DNA of 21,318 bases, from assembly GCA_958405565.1 (NCBI GenBank), contig CATYEN010000042.1, positions 1 to 21,318 on the forward strand, in the 5' to 3' direction. This stretch comes from an uncultured Collinsella sp. (GTDB lineage: Bacteria > Actinomycetota > Coriobacteriia > Coriobacteriales > Coriobacteriaceae). A model generated the notes under the pieces. That model was not told the origin of the DNA. It was given only the letters and a program-made list of their open reading frames with translations, and made no database searches. Positions 14,989 through 21,318 of the stretch are shown here, in pieces. The stretch's first letter is position 1. Each line of letters starts with the position of its first letter. The position numbers were made by a program, and so were the translations under genes.

Positions 14989-15006
14989 AACGTAAAGGGA
15001 ACGTAA
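14989..15006 (-). promoter_or_regulatory. Candidate Pho box: 11-bp-spaced direct repeat upstream of pgeF-pst
   Basis: On the minus strand TTACGTT occurs twice, at 15000-15006 and 14989-14995, with starts 11 bp apart. PhoB and PhoP sites in other bacteria are direct repeats of about 6-7 bp with an 11-bp period. It lies about 105 bp before the pgeF start and after the ftsZ terminator. A possible -10 (TATCCT) lies about 20 bp further on. The half-site differs from both known consensus sequences. Confidence 0.4.
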
Positions 15007-15021
15007 GGAGATTGGAGGCTT

Positions 15022-15035
15022 TCGTTTACAAACGA
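15022..15035. promoter_or_regulatory. Small palindrome between ftsZ terminator and Pho-box candidate
   Basis: TCGTTT-AC-AAACGA is an inverted repeat of 6-bp arms. Its position between the terminator and the pgeF promoter region fits a dimeric repressor operator, but nothing names the regulator. Confidence 0.25.
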
Positions 15036-15036
15036 G

Positions 15037-15073
15037 AAACAAAACGGGGTGCATCCAAATGGACACACCCCGT
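15037..15073 (-). terminator. Terminator after ftsZ
   Basis: On the minus strand ACGGGGTG (15066-15073) pairs with CACCCCGT (15044-15051), with an inner TCCA/TGGA pairing, followed by TTTGTTT. It ends the ftsZ message 23 bp after the stop codon and separates it from pgeF-pst. Confidence 0.85.
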
Positions 15074-15095
15074 GCAGGTCGTTAAGAAAAACGAA

Positions 15096-16250
15096 CTAGA
15101 AGCTACCGCGCTTCAGGAAGTCGGGAAGCTCGAACTGGTCGTTGCCAAAGTTGGGCAGCTCGGTACCACCGACGTTGCGGGTCGGAGCGGCCTGAGCCGG
15201 GCTGGCAGCCGGAGCGGTGCGCTGCGGCTCAGCGGAGGCAGCGGCCTTGCTCTGAGACTGCTGAGCAGCAAAGAGCTCGTCCTGACGGTTGACGTTGGAA
15301 TCGGAGAAGCCCGTAGCAATGACGGTGATACGCACCTGATCGCCCAGGGACTCGTCGACAACGGTACCGAAGATGATGTTCGCCTCGGGGTCGACGGCGT
15401 TGGCGACAACGTCGGCGGCGTCGCTGATCTCCTGGATGCCCAGGTCCTTGGAACCAGCGATGGAGAGCAGCACGCGCGTGGCACCATCGATGGAGCTCTC
15501 GAGCAGCGGGCTGGAGATGGCCTGCTGGGCAGCGTCGACGGCACGTGTATCCCCAGAAGAAGTACCGATACCCATCATGGCGGTACCGGCCTGCTTCATG
15601 ATGGTCTTAACATCGGCGAAGTCCAGGTTGATGATACCGGGAACGGTGATGAGGTCGGTGATGCCCTGGGTGCCCTGGGAAAGGACGCCATCGGCAATCG
15701 CGAAGGCCTCGAGCATGGTGGTCTTCTTCTCGGCGATGTCGAGCAGCTTATCGTTAGGGATGACGATCATGGTGTCGACGCAATCGGAGAGGGTCTTGAT
15801 GCCCTCCTCGGCGCTCTTCTTGCGCTTGCGGCCCTCGAAGGTGAAGGGCTTGGTCACGACGGCGACGGTCAGTGCGCCGACCTCGTTCATCGCGATATCG
15901 GCAACGATGGGAGCAGCGCCGGTACCGGTGCCACCGCCCTCGCCGCAGGTGATAAACACCATGTCGGCGCCAGCGAGCGCCTCGGCAATGTCGTCGCGGG
16001 ACTCATCGGCAGCCTTGCGGCCAACCTCGGGGTTGGCGCCGGCGCCCAGGCCGCGGGTAAGGTCGGTGCCGATGTGCACCTTGATATCGGCATCAGAGAT
16101 CGCGAGTGCCTGAGCATCGGTGTTGATGGCAACAAACTCGACGCCGCGGATGCCCTCTTCGATCATTCGATTGACCGCGTTGGTACCGCCGCCGCCGACG
16201 CCGACCACCTTAATGACGGCAAGGTAGTTGTTGATCTCTGTCTCGTGCAT
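15096..16250 (-). CDS. ftsZ: FtsZ, cell division tubulin homologue
   Basis: This 384-residue GTPase polymerises into the Z-ring. The tubulin signature GGGTGTGA is at 105-112, VVGVGGGGTNAVNRM is near the N-terminus, and the T7 catalytic loop NLDFAD is at 208-213. After about residue 315 comes a disordered Gln/Ala/Pro linker and the conserved C-terminal peptide (ELPDFLKRGSF) that binds SepF and other partners; a similar ELPNF motif lies shortly before it. The start at 16250 is set by GGAGG 6 nt upstream; an earlier in-frame ATG at 16280 has no site. ftsQ lies upstream with no ftsA between. A terminator follows. Confidence 0.97.
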   Translation of the reverse strand: MHETEINNYLAVIKVVGVGGGGTNAVNRMIEEGIRGVEFVAINTDAQALAISDADIKVHIGTDLTRGLGAGANPEVGRKAADESRDDIAEALAGADMVFITCGEGGGTGTGAAPIVADIAMNEVGALTVAVVTKPFTFEGRKRKKSAEEGIKTLSDCVDTMIVIPNDKLLDIAEKKTTMLEAFAIADGVLSQGTQGITDLITVPGIINLDFADVKTIMKQAGTAMMGIGTSSGDTRAVDAAQQAISSPLLESSIDGATRVLLSIAGSKDLGIQEISDAADVVANAVDPEANIIFGTVVDESLGDQVRITVIATGFSDSNVNRQDELFAAQQSQSKAAASAEPQRTAPAASPAQAAPTRNVGGTELPNFGNDQFELPDFLKRGSF

Positions 16251-16449
16251 GTCGGTCCTCCGAACAAAGGTTATAGCCATAGCATGGGTCGACCCCTGCG
16301 CACATTAACCTTCAGGTTGAAAGTAAATGCAAAGGTAAACCGTATTATGTTTGCACATTATGAACGTATCAGTCAAATAATTGACCGTGAAAACCAAACA
16401 AACCAGATAAACGGCGTGGTATGGCCCCTCAACAAAGCATCAACCAGCG
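16251..16449 (-). promoter_or_regulatory. AT-rich ftsQ-ftsZ intergenic region, likely ftsZ promoter
   Basis: About 200 bp separate the two genes, with a clearly AT-rich centre (16320-16410) unlike its surroundings. On the minus strand TTGACT (16380-16385 area) and CATAAT elements occur but their spacing (about 21 bp) is poor, so I do not fix a promoter. TGCAAA and TTTGCA (around 16328 and 16350) form an inverted repeat, and GGGTCGACCC (16287-16296) is a palindrome. These may be regulator sites. Confidence 0.4.
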
Positions 16450-17706
16450 CTACGAGGTCGGAGCATTCCTAAATGTGTAGTTGCCCGGAGAGCGCACATT
16501 GATATACGTTACGCCCTCTACCTGCGAAAGCAACTTGGTGACTACGCGTTCCTTCTTGGCGATATCGTCCGAATCGCCCAGCGACACCTCAATGCCGTTA
16601 TTGAGGTTTGCCGAGATGGCTTCGACCGAAGGCGTGGAAATATCCTTGACTTGTCCCAAGAACTCGCTCGAAAAACCACGCACATAATTCAGGCCGGCCT
16701 TAACGGCTTTGGAGTTCACCGCCTGGCCGGAAACCGGAGCGACATCCGCCGAGACATCAGTCAACAACACCGCGCCATAATGCTTGGCGAGCGCCAGCGC
16801 GGCATCGATTCCGGTCAAGGTATTTGAGCCCTGCCCTGTCGTGATGACGTTGCCCTGGTCGTCCACTTCGACCGACGTCGACAGCGGGGCGATCCAGGTG
16901 TCATCATCTCCGATAGCCCAGGCAAGGTCGTCGGAGCTGATATACGCAATGGCGATAACCTTACGCTCCGTCGGCGTGATGATAAGCGTATGGGGAAACT
17001 GGCGCTGGACATCCACGCCCGAGACCCACGGGTTCTGCTTGAGATCCTCGGTAATCTGGTCGGGATCGACGTTAAAAAGCGACGTTCCCTCGGGCAAGTC
17101 GATCAGCTGAATAGCATCGTGCTTCGTCACATGCTCGCTGCCTTGAATCTGAATATCAGTGGCAGTAAACAATCCAGAGTTGATCACCACGATGGCAACG
17201 ACGACGAGCACGGCCAAGACGGCCAGAACGCCGCCCACGATTTTGCCTTTGCCGGTAACGACAGAAGCGGCGTCTGATGTTTTATTTGCCATCGCTCCAA
17301 GTGAAGATAACGGGTTGAAACCTTTTTTACTCGAAGGCTTCTTGGCGGTAGCCGGCACCGATGTCAGCGAGCGCGGTTTCGATGCGCCCAGCGTGCGACC
17401 TGGACGCGCCGCTTTAGTTCCCGTCGAGGGCTTGGGAGTTGCCATGGGACGGGCAGGCTTGGCGCCCATAACAGGCTTTGACGTCACCGAGGGACGCAAG
17501 GACTTTTTTGCGGCCGAACGATTACCGAGCTGCGAGCCGACGACCGGTCGACTGGTCTGTCGAGCATGCCCGACAGACTTAGAGTGCGCGACGGTATTGC
17601 GTTGAGGTTTGGCAGGCGCGCCGGAACGCCCTCCGGCGCGGCGGAAGGTGGGTTTCGATGCTCTAGAAGCCGAGGAATTTAACTTCCGGTCTGAGCTCGA
17701 TGCCAT
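16450..17706 (-). CDS. ftsQ: FtsQ/DivIB-type division protein with long basic N-terminal tail
   Basis: This 418-residue protein has one membrane helix (155-177), then a POTRA domain (about 181-250: FTATDIQIQGSEHVT ... LFNVDPDQITEDLKQNPWVSGVDVQRQFPHTLIITPTERK) and an FtsQ beta domain to the C-terminus. It bridges FtsB/FtsL and the septal peptidoglycan machinery on the outer face. The cytoplasmic tail of about 150 residues is strongly basic and disordered, rich in Lys, Arg, Ser, Pro and Ala with recurring KP/RP pairs, making the protein much longer than usual. Its first 44 bases overlap the end of murB. GGGAGG lies upstream of the ATG. Confidence 0.92.
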   Translation of the reverse strand: MASSSDRKLNSSASRASKPTFRRAGGRSGAPAKPQRNTVAHSKSVGHARQTSRPVVGSQLGNRSAAKKSLRPSVTSKPVMGAKPARPMATPKPSTGTKAARPGRTLGASKPRSLTSVPATAKKPSSKKGFNPLSSLGAMANKTSDAASVVTGKGKIVGGVLAVLAVLVVVAIVVINSGLFTATDIQIQGSEHVTKHDAIQLIDLPEGTSLFNVDPDQITEDLKQNPWVSGVDVQRQFPHTLIITPTERKVIAIAYISSDDLAWAIGDDDTWIAPLSTSVEVDDQGNVITTGQGSNTLTGIDAALALAKHYGAVLLTDVSADVAPVSGQAVNSKAVKAGLNYVRGFSSEFLGQVKDISTPSVEAISANLNNGIEVSLGDSDDIAKKERVVTKLLSQVEGVTYINVRSPGNYTFRNAPTS

Positions 17707-18574
17707 ACGCCTCCCTCACCTTTCCGTGCACATGTCTGATAACCGCGGCAACATCATCGGCCGAGGCAGTTCCGTTATTAACGATAAAATTAGCGTGAAC
17801 GGGCGAAACTTCCGCGCCGCCAATCGAAAAACCCTTTAATCCACAATCCTCGATAAGCTTGCCCACACTCGCATCGGGCGGATTGCGAAAGACCGACCCG
17901 CAGGATGCGCGACCCATGGGCTGCGTACGCTTGCGCCTCGTAAGGTACCGCTCCATGCGCTCGCGAATGTCGGCCTTGGGCGCCGGTTTAAGCTTGAGCA
18001 CGCACTCGAGAATGATCTCATTGCGGGGAAGGCTACATTCGCGGTAGCCCCAAGTGATCGCGGACCCCGCATAATGCTTGATACCGGATGCCGGGTCAAA
18101 CGTTACGACATCCTCAACCAGCGAGCCAATCCACTCGGTCCGTGTGCCGGCATTCATAGATATCGCACCGCCGACCGAACCAGGGATGCCAACGGCAAAC
18201 TCAAGGCCCGAGAGGCTACGCGACAGGGCATCGTTGACCAGGCGCGCAAACATCACGCCCGCACCGACCGTCAGCGTACAACCGTCATCGGCAACAACCG
18301 TGCGCTGAAACTCACGTCCGAGCGAAATGACGGCACCGCGATAACCGCCATCGGCAACCAGCAGATTGGAGCCCTTGCCGATGATGACCCACGGCACCCG
18401 CTCGCGATCGAGCACCGCCACGGCGCGACGGAGGGCATGATAGCTATGGCACGTCACGAAGAGGTCGGCCTTGCCGCCGATACGATAACTCGTATGACGC
18501 GCAAGGCGCTCGTCCTCGATCACATCCGTGTCGATCATGCCCGAGAGCGCCATGACGGCGTTAAACAGACCCAT
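17663..18574 (-). CDS. murB: MurB, UDP-N-acetylenolpyruvoylglucosamine reductase
   Basis: This 303-residue FAD enzyme reduces UDP-GlcNAc-enolpyruvate with NADPH to UDP-MurNAc, a cytoplasmic step of peptidoglycan precursor synthesis. FAD-binding marks are TSYRIGGKAD, VIIGKGSNLLV and GIPGSVGGAISMNAG. Catalytic residues are Arg178 (YREC), Ser227 (CGSVFRNP) and Glu297 (RPEVKFLG). It looks like the shorter type II MurB. The ATG starts 5 bp after the murC stop, with no clear Shine-Dalgarno, so translation is probably coupled to murC. The 3' end overlaps ftsQ by 44 bp. Confidence 0.96.
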   Translation of the reverse strand: MGLFNAVMALSGMIDTDVIEDERLARHTSYRIGGKADLFVTCHSYHALRRAVAVLDRERVPWVIIGKGSNLLVADGGYRGAVISLGREFQRTVVADDGCTLTVGAGVMFARLVNDALSRSLSGLEFAVGIPGSVGGAISMNAGTRTEWIGSLVEDVVTFDPASGIKHYAGSAITWGYRECSLPRNEIILECVLKLKPAPKADIRERMERYLTRRKRTQPMGRASCGSVFRNPPDASVGKLIEDCGLKGFSIGGAEVSPVHANFIVNNGTASADDVAAVIRHVHGKVREAYGIELRPEVKFLGF

Positions 18575-18579
18575 TAGAC

Positions 18580-19998
18580 TTAAGCGTCTTTCTTGGCAGT
18601 CAGATACTCAATGAACTCGGGACCGACGGTCGTAACGTCGCCGGCACCCATGGTGAGCAGCAGGTCGCCCTCGCCCACCATCTGCTCGAGCTCCTGATTG
18701 AGCTCAAGACGGCTGGAGCAGTACACGACCTCCTTGCCAGGATGCTTGGCGCGCACGGTATCGGCGAGCATCTTAGAGGTGACACCCGGAATGGGCATTT
18801 CGCCAGCCGAGAACACATCAATCAGCAGCAGTTTATCGGCATTGGCAAATGCATCGGCAAAGTCGTCGCACAGGGCCTGCAGGCGCGAATAGCGGTGCGG
18901 CTGGAACACGACGTCGACGTGCTTGTAGCCCAGCGACGAAGCGGCAGCAAGCGTCGCCTTGATCTCGGTGGGGTGATGGCCGTAATCATCGACCACGGTG
19001 ATGCCATCGATATCGCCCACGTGGGTAAAGCGACGGCGGACGCCCTCAAAGCTCGAGAGCGCCTTGGCGGCGGCGTCGATGTCAAGGCCCAGGACATGGG
19101 CGACGGTGAGCACAGCCGTGGCGTTGAGCATGTTGTGGCGACCGGGGTTGCTCTTGATCTCCACAGCGTGCTCGGTGCCGTCCTCAAAGCGAACGATAAA
19201 GTCACTCTGGATGCCCTTGACATCCGGGTGCACGCAGACGATGTCGTTGCTCTCGGCAAAGCCGTAGGAAAGCACGTGACGGCCCGTCGACTTGGCGAGC
19301 TCGACCAGATGCGGGTCCTCGCCGCAGACGATGACGGTACCGTCCTCGCCCACCAGGCTCATGAATTTGGCGAAAGTTGCCTCGATCTCCTCGATACCCG
19401 AATAGTGATCGAGGTGGTCGGCCTCGACGTTGGTCACAATGACCACGTTGGGGTTCAGGAACAGGAAGGAGCTGTCGGACTCGTCGGCCTCGGCGACAAA
19501 GTAGTCGCCCGAGCCATTCTTGCCGTTCGTGTCATAGCCCTCGACGATGCCGCCGATCAAGAAGCTCGGATCCAGACCCATGCGGTCGAGCATGGTGGCG
19601 CACATCGAAGACGTGGTGGTCTTGCCATGCGTGCCGGCAACGGCAACGGTAGTGTAGCCGTGCCCCAAAGCAGAGAGCATCTTAGCACGGGGCCACACGG
19701 GAATGCCCAGCTCGCGAGCGCGCACGAGCTCAGGGTTGGACTCCGGAATAGCGGTGGAGACAACAACCACGTCGGGCTTGACCTCGTCGATCGTGGCGGC
19801 CTCATGGCCCACATGCACCTCCACACCAGCGCGGGTAAGCTGGCGGATATAACGTGACGTCTTAAGGTCGGAGCCGGTAACGGCATAACCGCGCTCGTGC
19901 AGAACGAGGGCGATGCCGCTCATGCCGGCGCCGCCGATACCGATAAAGTGGGCGCTCTTAAACTCGGGCGCGGAGGTTGCAGTCTGGGAATCAGCCAT
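18580..19998 (-). CDS. murC: MurC, UDP-N-acetylmuramate--L-alanine ligase
   Basis: This 472-residue Mur ligase adds L-Ala to UDP-MurNAc using ATP. The N-terminal nucleotide-sugar domain starts with HFIGIGGAGMSGIA (17-30), the ATP P-loop is GTHGKTT (122-128), the central-domain metal and substrate residues appear in EADESDSSFL and TNVEADHLDHY, and the C-terminal domain has the VDDYGHHPTEI and FQPHRYSR motifs. The start at 19998 matches the family length; AAGGAG lies 11 nt upstream. An in-frame GTG at 20025 is a less likely alternative. It follows murG by about 100 bp. Confidence 0.97.
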   Translation of the reverse strand: MADSQTATSAPEFKSAHFIGIGGAGMSGIALVLHERGYAVTGSDLKTSRYIRQLTRAGVEVHVGHEAATIDEVKPDVVVVSTAIPESNPELVRARELGIPVWPRAKMLSALGHGYTTVAVAGTHGKTTTSSMCATMLDRMGLDPSFLIGGIVEGYDTNGKNGSGDYFVAEADESDSSFLFLNPNVVIVTNVEADHLDHYSGIEEIEATFAKFMSLVGEDGTVIVCGEDPHLVELAKSTGRHVLSYGFAESNDIVCVHPDVKGIQSDFIVRFEDGTEHAVEIKSNPGRHNMLNATAVLTVAHVLGLDIDAAAKALSSFEGVRRRFTHVGDIDGITVVDDYGHHPTEIKATLAAASSLGYKHVDVVFQPHRYSRLQALCDDFADAFANADKLLLIDVFSAGEMPIPGVTSKMLADTVRAKHPGKEVVYCSSRLELNQELEQMVGEGDLLLTMGAGDVTTVGPEFIEYLTAKKDA

Positions 19999-20095
19999 GT
20001 GCTCGTGTACTCCTTGCGTAAACACTGCCTGTAACCCGTTAACTGTACCGCACCTACCGCATCAGCGCGAGGGCGACCGACGATATCCCGTCTAA

Positions 20096-21211
20096 CTAAC
20101 GCAAACCCTCTACCGCATCCGCCAGAAGAGCGGCGGCCCTATCCTGAGCCAGACCACGTGCCGCCTGACGCATGGCGTCGCGCGCCGCCGTGTCATCGAC
20201 CAAGTGCAGCAGCTCATCGGCAAAGGCAGAACCGTCGATATCGGCATCGGCGCAGAGCACACCGGCCCCGGCGTCAACCAGATAACGGGCATTGGTGGTT
20301 TGGTGGTCGGCCGTCGCATGCGGATACGGCACGAGCACCGAGGGCACGGCGAGCGCAGCGATCTCGGCCACGCTCGATGCGCCCGAACGCGAGAGCACCA
20401 AATCGGCAGCAGCCAGCATATCGCCCATGTTGTCGATGTAAGGCTGGACGCGATAACGCTTCGCCTCCTCGGGCGTCAGCGCCAAAGCGCGCTCGGTCTC
20501 CTCAAAGCCGTCGGCACCCGTCGAATGCAACACATAGAGGTTCTTGCGCGAAAGCAGCTCGTTTTTGAGCGAAGCCACGCGCTCGTTGAGGTGCTGAGCG
20601 CCAAGTGAACCGCCAAAGACGAGCAGCAGCGTAGCGTCCTCGGGAACGCCAAGTGCCTTGCGGCCGCGAGCGCGATCGCCCTCGATCACCGAACGACGTA
20701 CGGGGTTGCCGGTCATGAGTACGTGGTCAGGGTCACCTTCGCGCTCAAAGACCGCGCGCGCTGCCGGCACCGAGATGCACACGCGGGCGGCGTGGGAGTT
20801 CATCATCTTGTTGGCCAGGCCCGGAACAGAGTTCTGCTCATGCAGCAGATACGGAACGCCCGCGCCCTTGCACCACCCCAGCAGCGGAACCTCGACATAG
20901 GCACCAAAACCGATGGCGGCATCGGGCTTGCCGACCTTTGAGAAATGACTGGCGAGCGCACGCTTGGCCTTGTTGACACGCCACAGCGAGGTCAGCGCCG
21001 TCCAAGGACGGGAGCGGTCGAAGCCCGTAACCGTAATGGGCACAAAATCAAACCCAGCCTCGGGAACCAGACGACCCTCGAGCTTGCGCGACTGGCCCAC
21101 GAACACAACGTGGTGGCCACGGTCACGCAGCTCTTCGGCCAAGGCGAGCGCGGGGTTGATATGCCCTGCCGTACCGCCGGCTGCGATAGCAACGGTCATC
21201 TTATCGGTCAT
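20096..21211 (-). CDS. murG: MurG, lipid II synthase (UDP-GlcNAc:lipid I transferase)
   Basis: This 371-residue GT-B glycosyltransferase adds GlcNAc to lipid I at the inner membrane face, making lipid II. Marks are the glycine-rich GGTAGHINPALALAEEL (12-28), the LLHEQNSVPGLANK stretch, the second G-loop FGGSLGAQHLN, and the UDP-GlcNAc site region SRSGASSVAEIAAL with PYPHATADHQTTNA. The start at 21211 is preferred, with GAAGGGA 6-8 nt upstream and a good match to the family N-terminus. It is the first gene of the visible dcw segment; ftsW, its usual upstream neighbour, lies outside the window if present. Confidence 0.97.
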   Translation of the reverse strand: MTDKMTVAIAAGGTAGHINPALALAEELRDRGHHVVFVGQSRKLEGRLVPEAGFDFVPITVTGFDRSRPWTALTSLWRVNKAKRALASHFSKVGKPDAAIGFGAYVEVPLLGWCKGAGVPYLLHEQNSVPGLANKMMNSHAARVCISVPAARAVFEREGDPDHVLMTGNPVRRSVIEGDRARGRKALGVPEDATLLLVFGGSLGAQHLNERVASLKNELLSRKNLYVLHSTGADGFEETERALALTPEEAKRYRVQPYIDNMGDMLAAADLVLSRSGASSVAEIAALAVPSVLVPYPHATADHQTTNARYLVDAGAGVLCADADIDGSAFADELLHLVDDTAARDAMRQAARGLAQDRAAALLADAVEGLR

Positions 21212-21318
21212 GGTAGTCCCTTCGTACACGCGGTCCCTGGTCGTGGGCGGCCCAAACACCCGCCGGGGGCCGGCGTAAAAATATTTGAGAATATACCCCG
21301 CCCCCCGATCCCGGGGGT
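21212..21318. other. Region upstream of murG at the window edge
   Basis: No complete gene is visible. CGCCGG/CCGGCG (21261-21266 with 21270-21275) and CCCCC/GGGGG (21302-21306 with 21313-21317) can form small hairpins around an AT-rich island (21276-21295) that contains TATATT on the minus strand. This could be a promoter for murG, but the evidence is weak. Confidence 0.3.

Noticed and set aside
16340..16390. TTGACT with CATAAT as a defined ftsZ promoter
   Set aside because: The spacing of about 21 bp is too long for a confident assignment.
14748..16472. Long open frame on the plus strand opposite ftsZ and pgeF (574 codons)
   Set aside because: It is a by-product of high-GC codon use on the opposite strand; the product has no recognisable domain and the minus-strand genes are certain.

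Overview
The window reads as a stretch of chromosome from a high-GC Gram-positive bacterium. Gene content, protein sequence character and order (murG-murC-murB-ftsQ-ftsZ-pgeF ... yggS-sepF-yggT-divIVA, with no ftsA) suggest a gut actinobacterium of the class Coriobacteriia, most likely Collinsella or a close relative. The genus is my recognition from memory, not a database result.

Layout on the + coordinate. At 1-3914, mostly on the minus strand, lie accessory or housekeeping genes: a pentapeptide-repeat protein, an SGNH hydrolase, a divergent microbial-type PARG (TIGR02452) protein, a BAX-inhibitor-1 membrane protein and a small unknown protein that appears to be expressed from a leaderless promoter. 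At 4164-6803, on the plus strand, are a low-affinity phosphate transporter (PiT) with its DUF47/PhoU-like partner, a 368-bp non-coding stretch holding two related hairpins, and a nitroreductase. At 6969-21211 everything is on the minus strand and read right to left: murG, murC, murB, ftsQ, ftsZ, a terminator, then pgeF, pstS, pstC, pstA, pstB, phoU, yggS, sepF, yggT and divIVA, ending in a terminator back to back with that of the nitroreductase.

The main point of interest is the third block. In many Gram-positives ftsZ is followed by pgeF(ylmD)-yggS(ylmE)-sepF(ylmF)-yggT(ylmG)-ylmH-divIVA. Here a complete high-affinity phosphate operon (pstSCAB-phoU) sits between pgeF and yggS. pgeF and pstS overlap by ATGA, pstS has no Shine-Dalgarno of its own, and an 11-bp-period direct repeat resembling a Pho box lies upstream of pgeF, just after the ftsZ terminator. 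No classical terminator separates phoU from yggS. The sequence therefore allows phosphate-responsive transcription to run into the Z-ring and pole genes sepF and divIVA. This is inference and is testable.

Other points worth a second look are: two adjacent hairpins with a conserved core but unrelated, self-complementary arms; a nitroreductase gene whose codon choice switches partway; a PARG-like protein with Ala in place of the expected catalytic Glu; a yggT with no ATG/GTG/TTG start at the expected place; a perfect Shine-Dalgarno with a three-codon ORF ahead of the PiT gene; and inverted copies of a short repeat flanking the pentapeptide gene. I saw no rRNA, tRNA, CRISPR array, insertion sequence or prophage gene.
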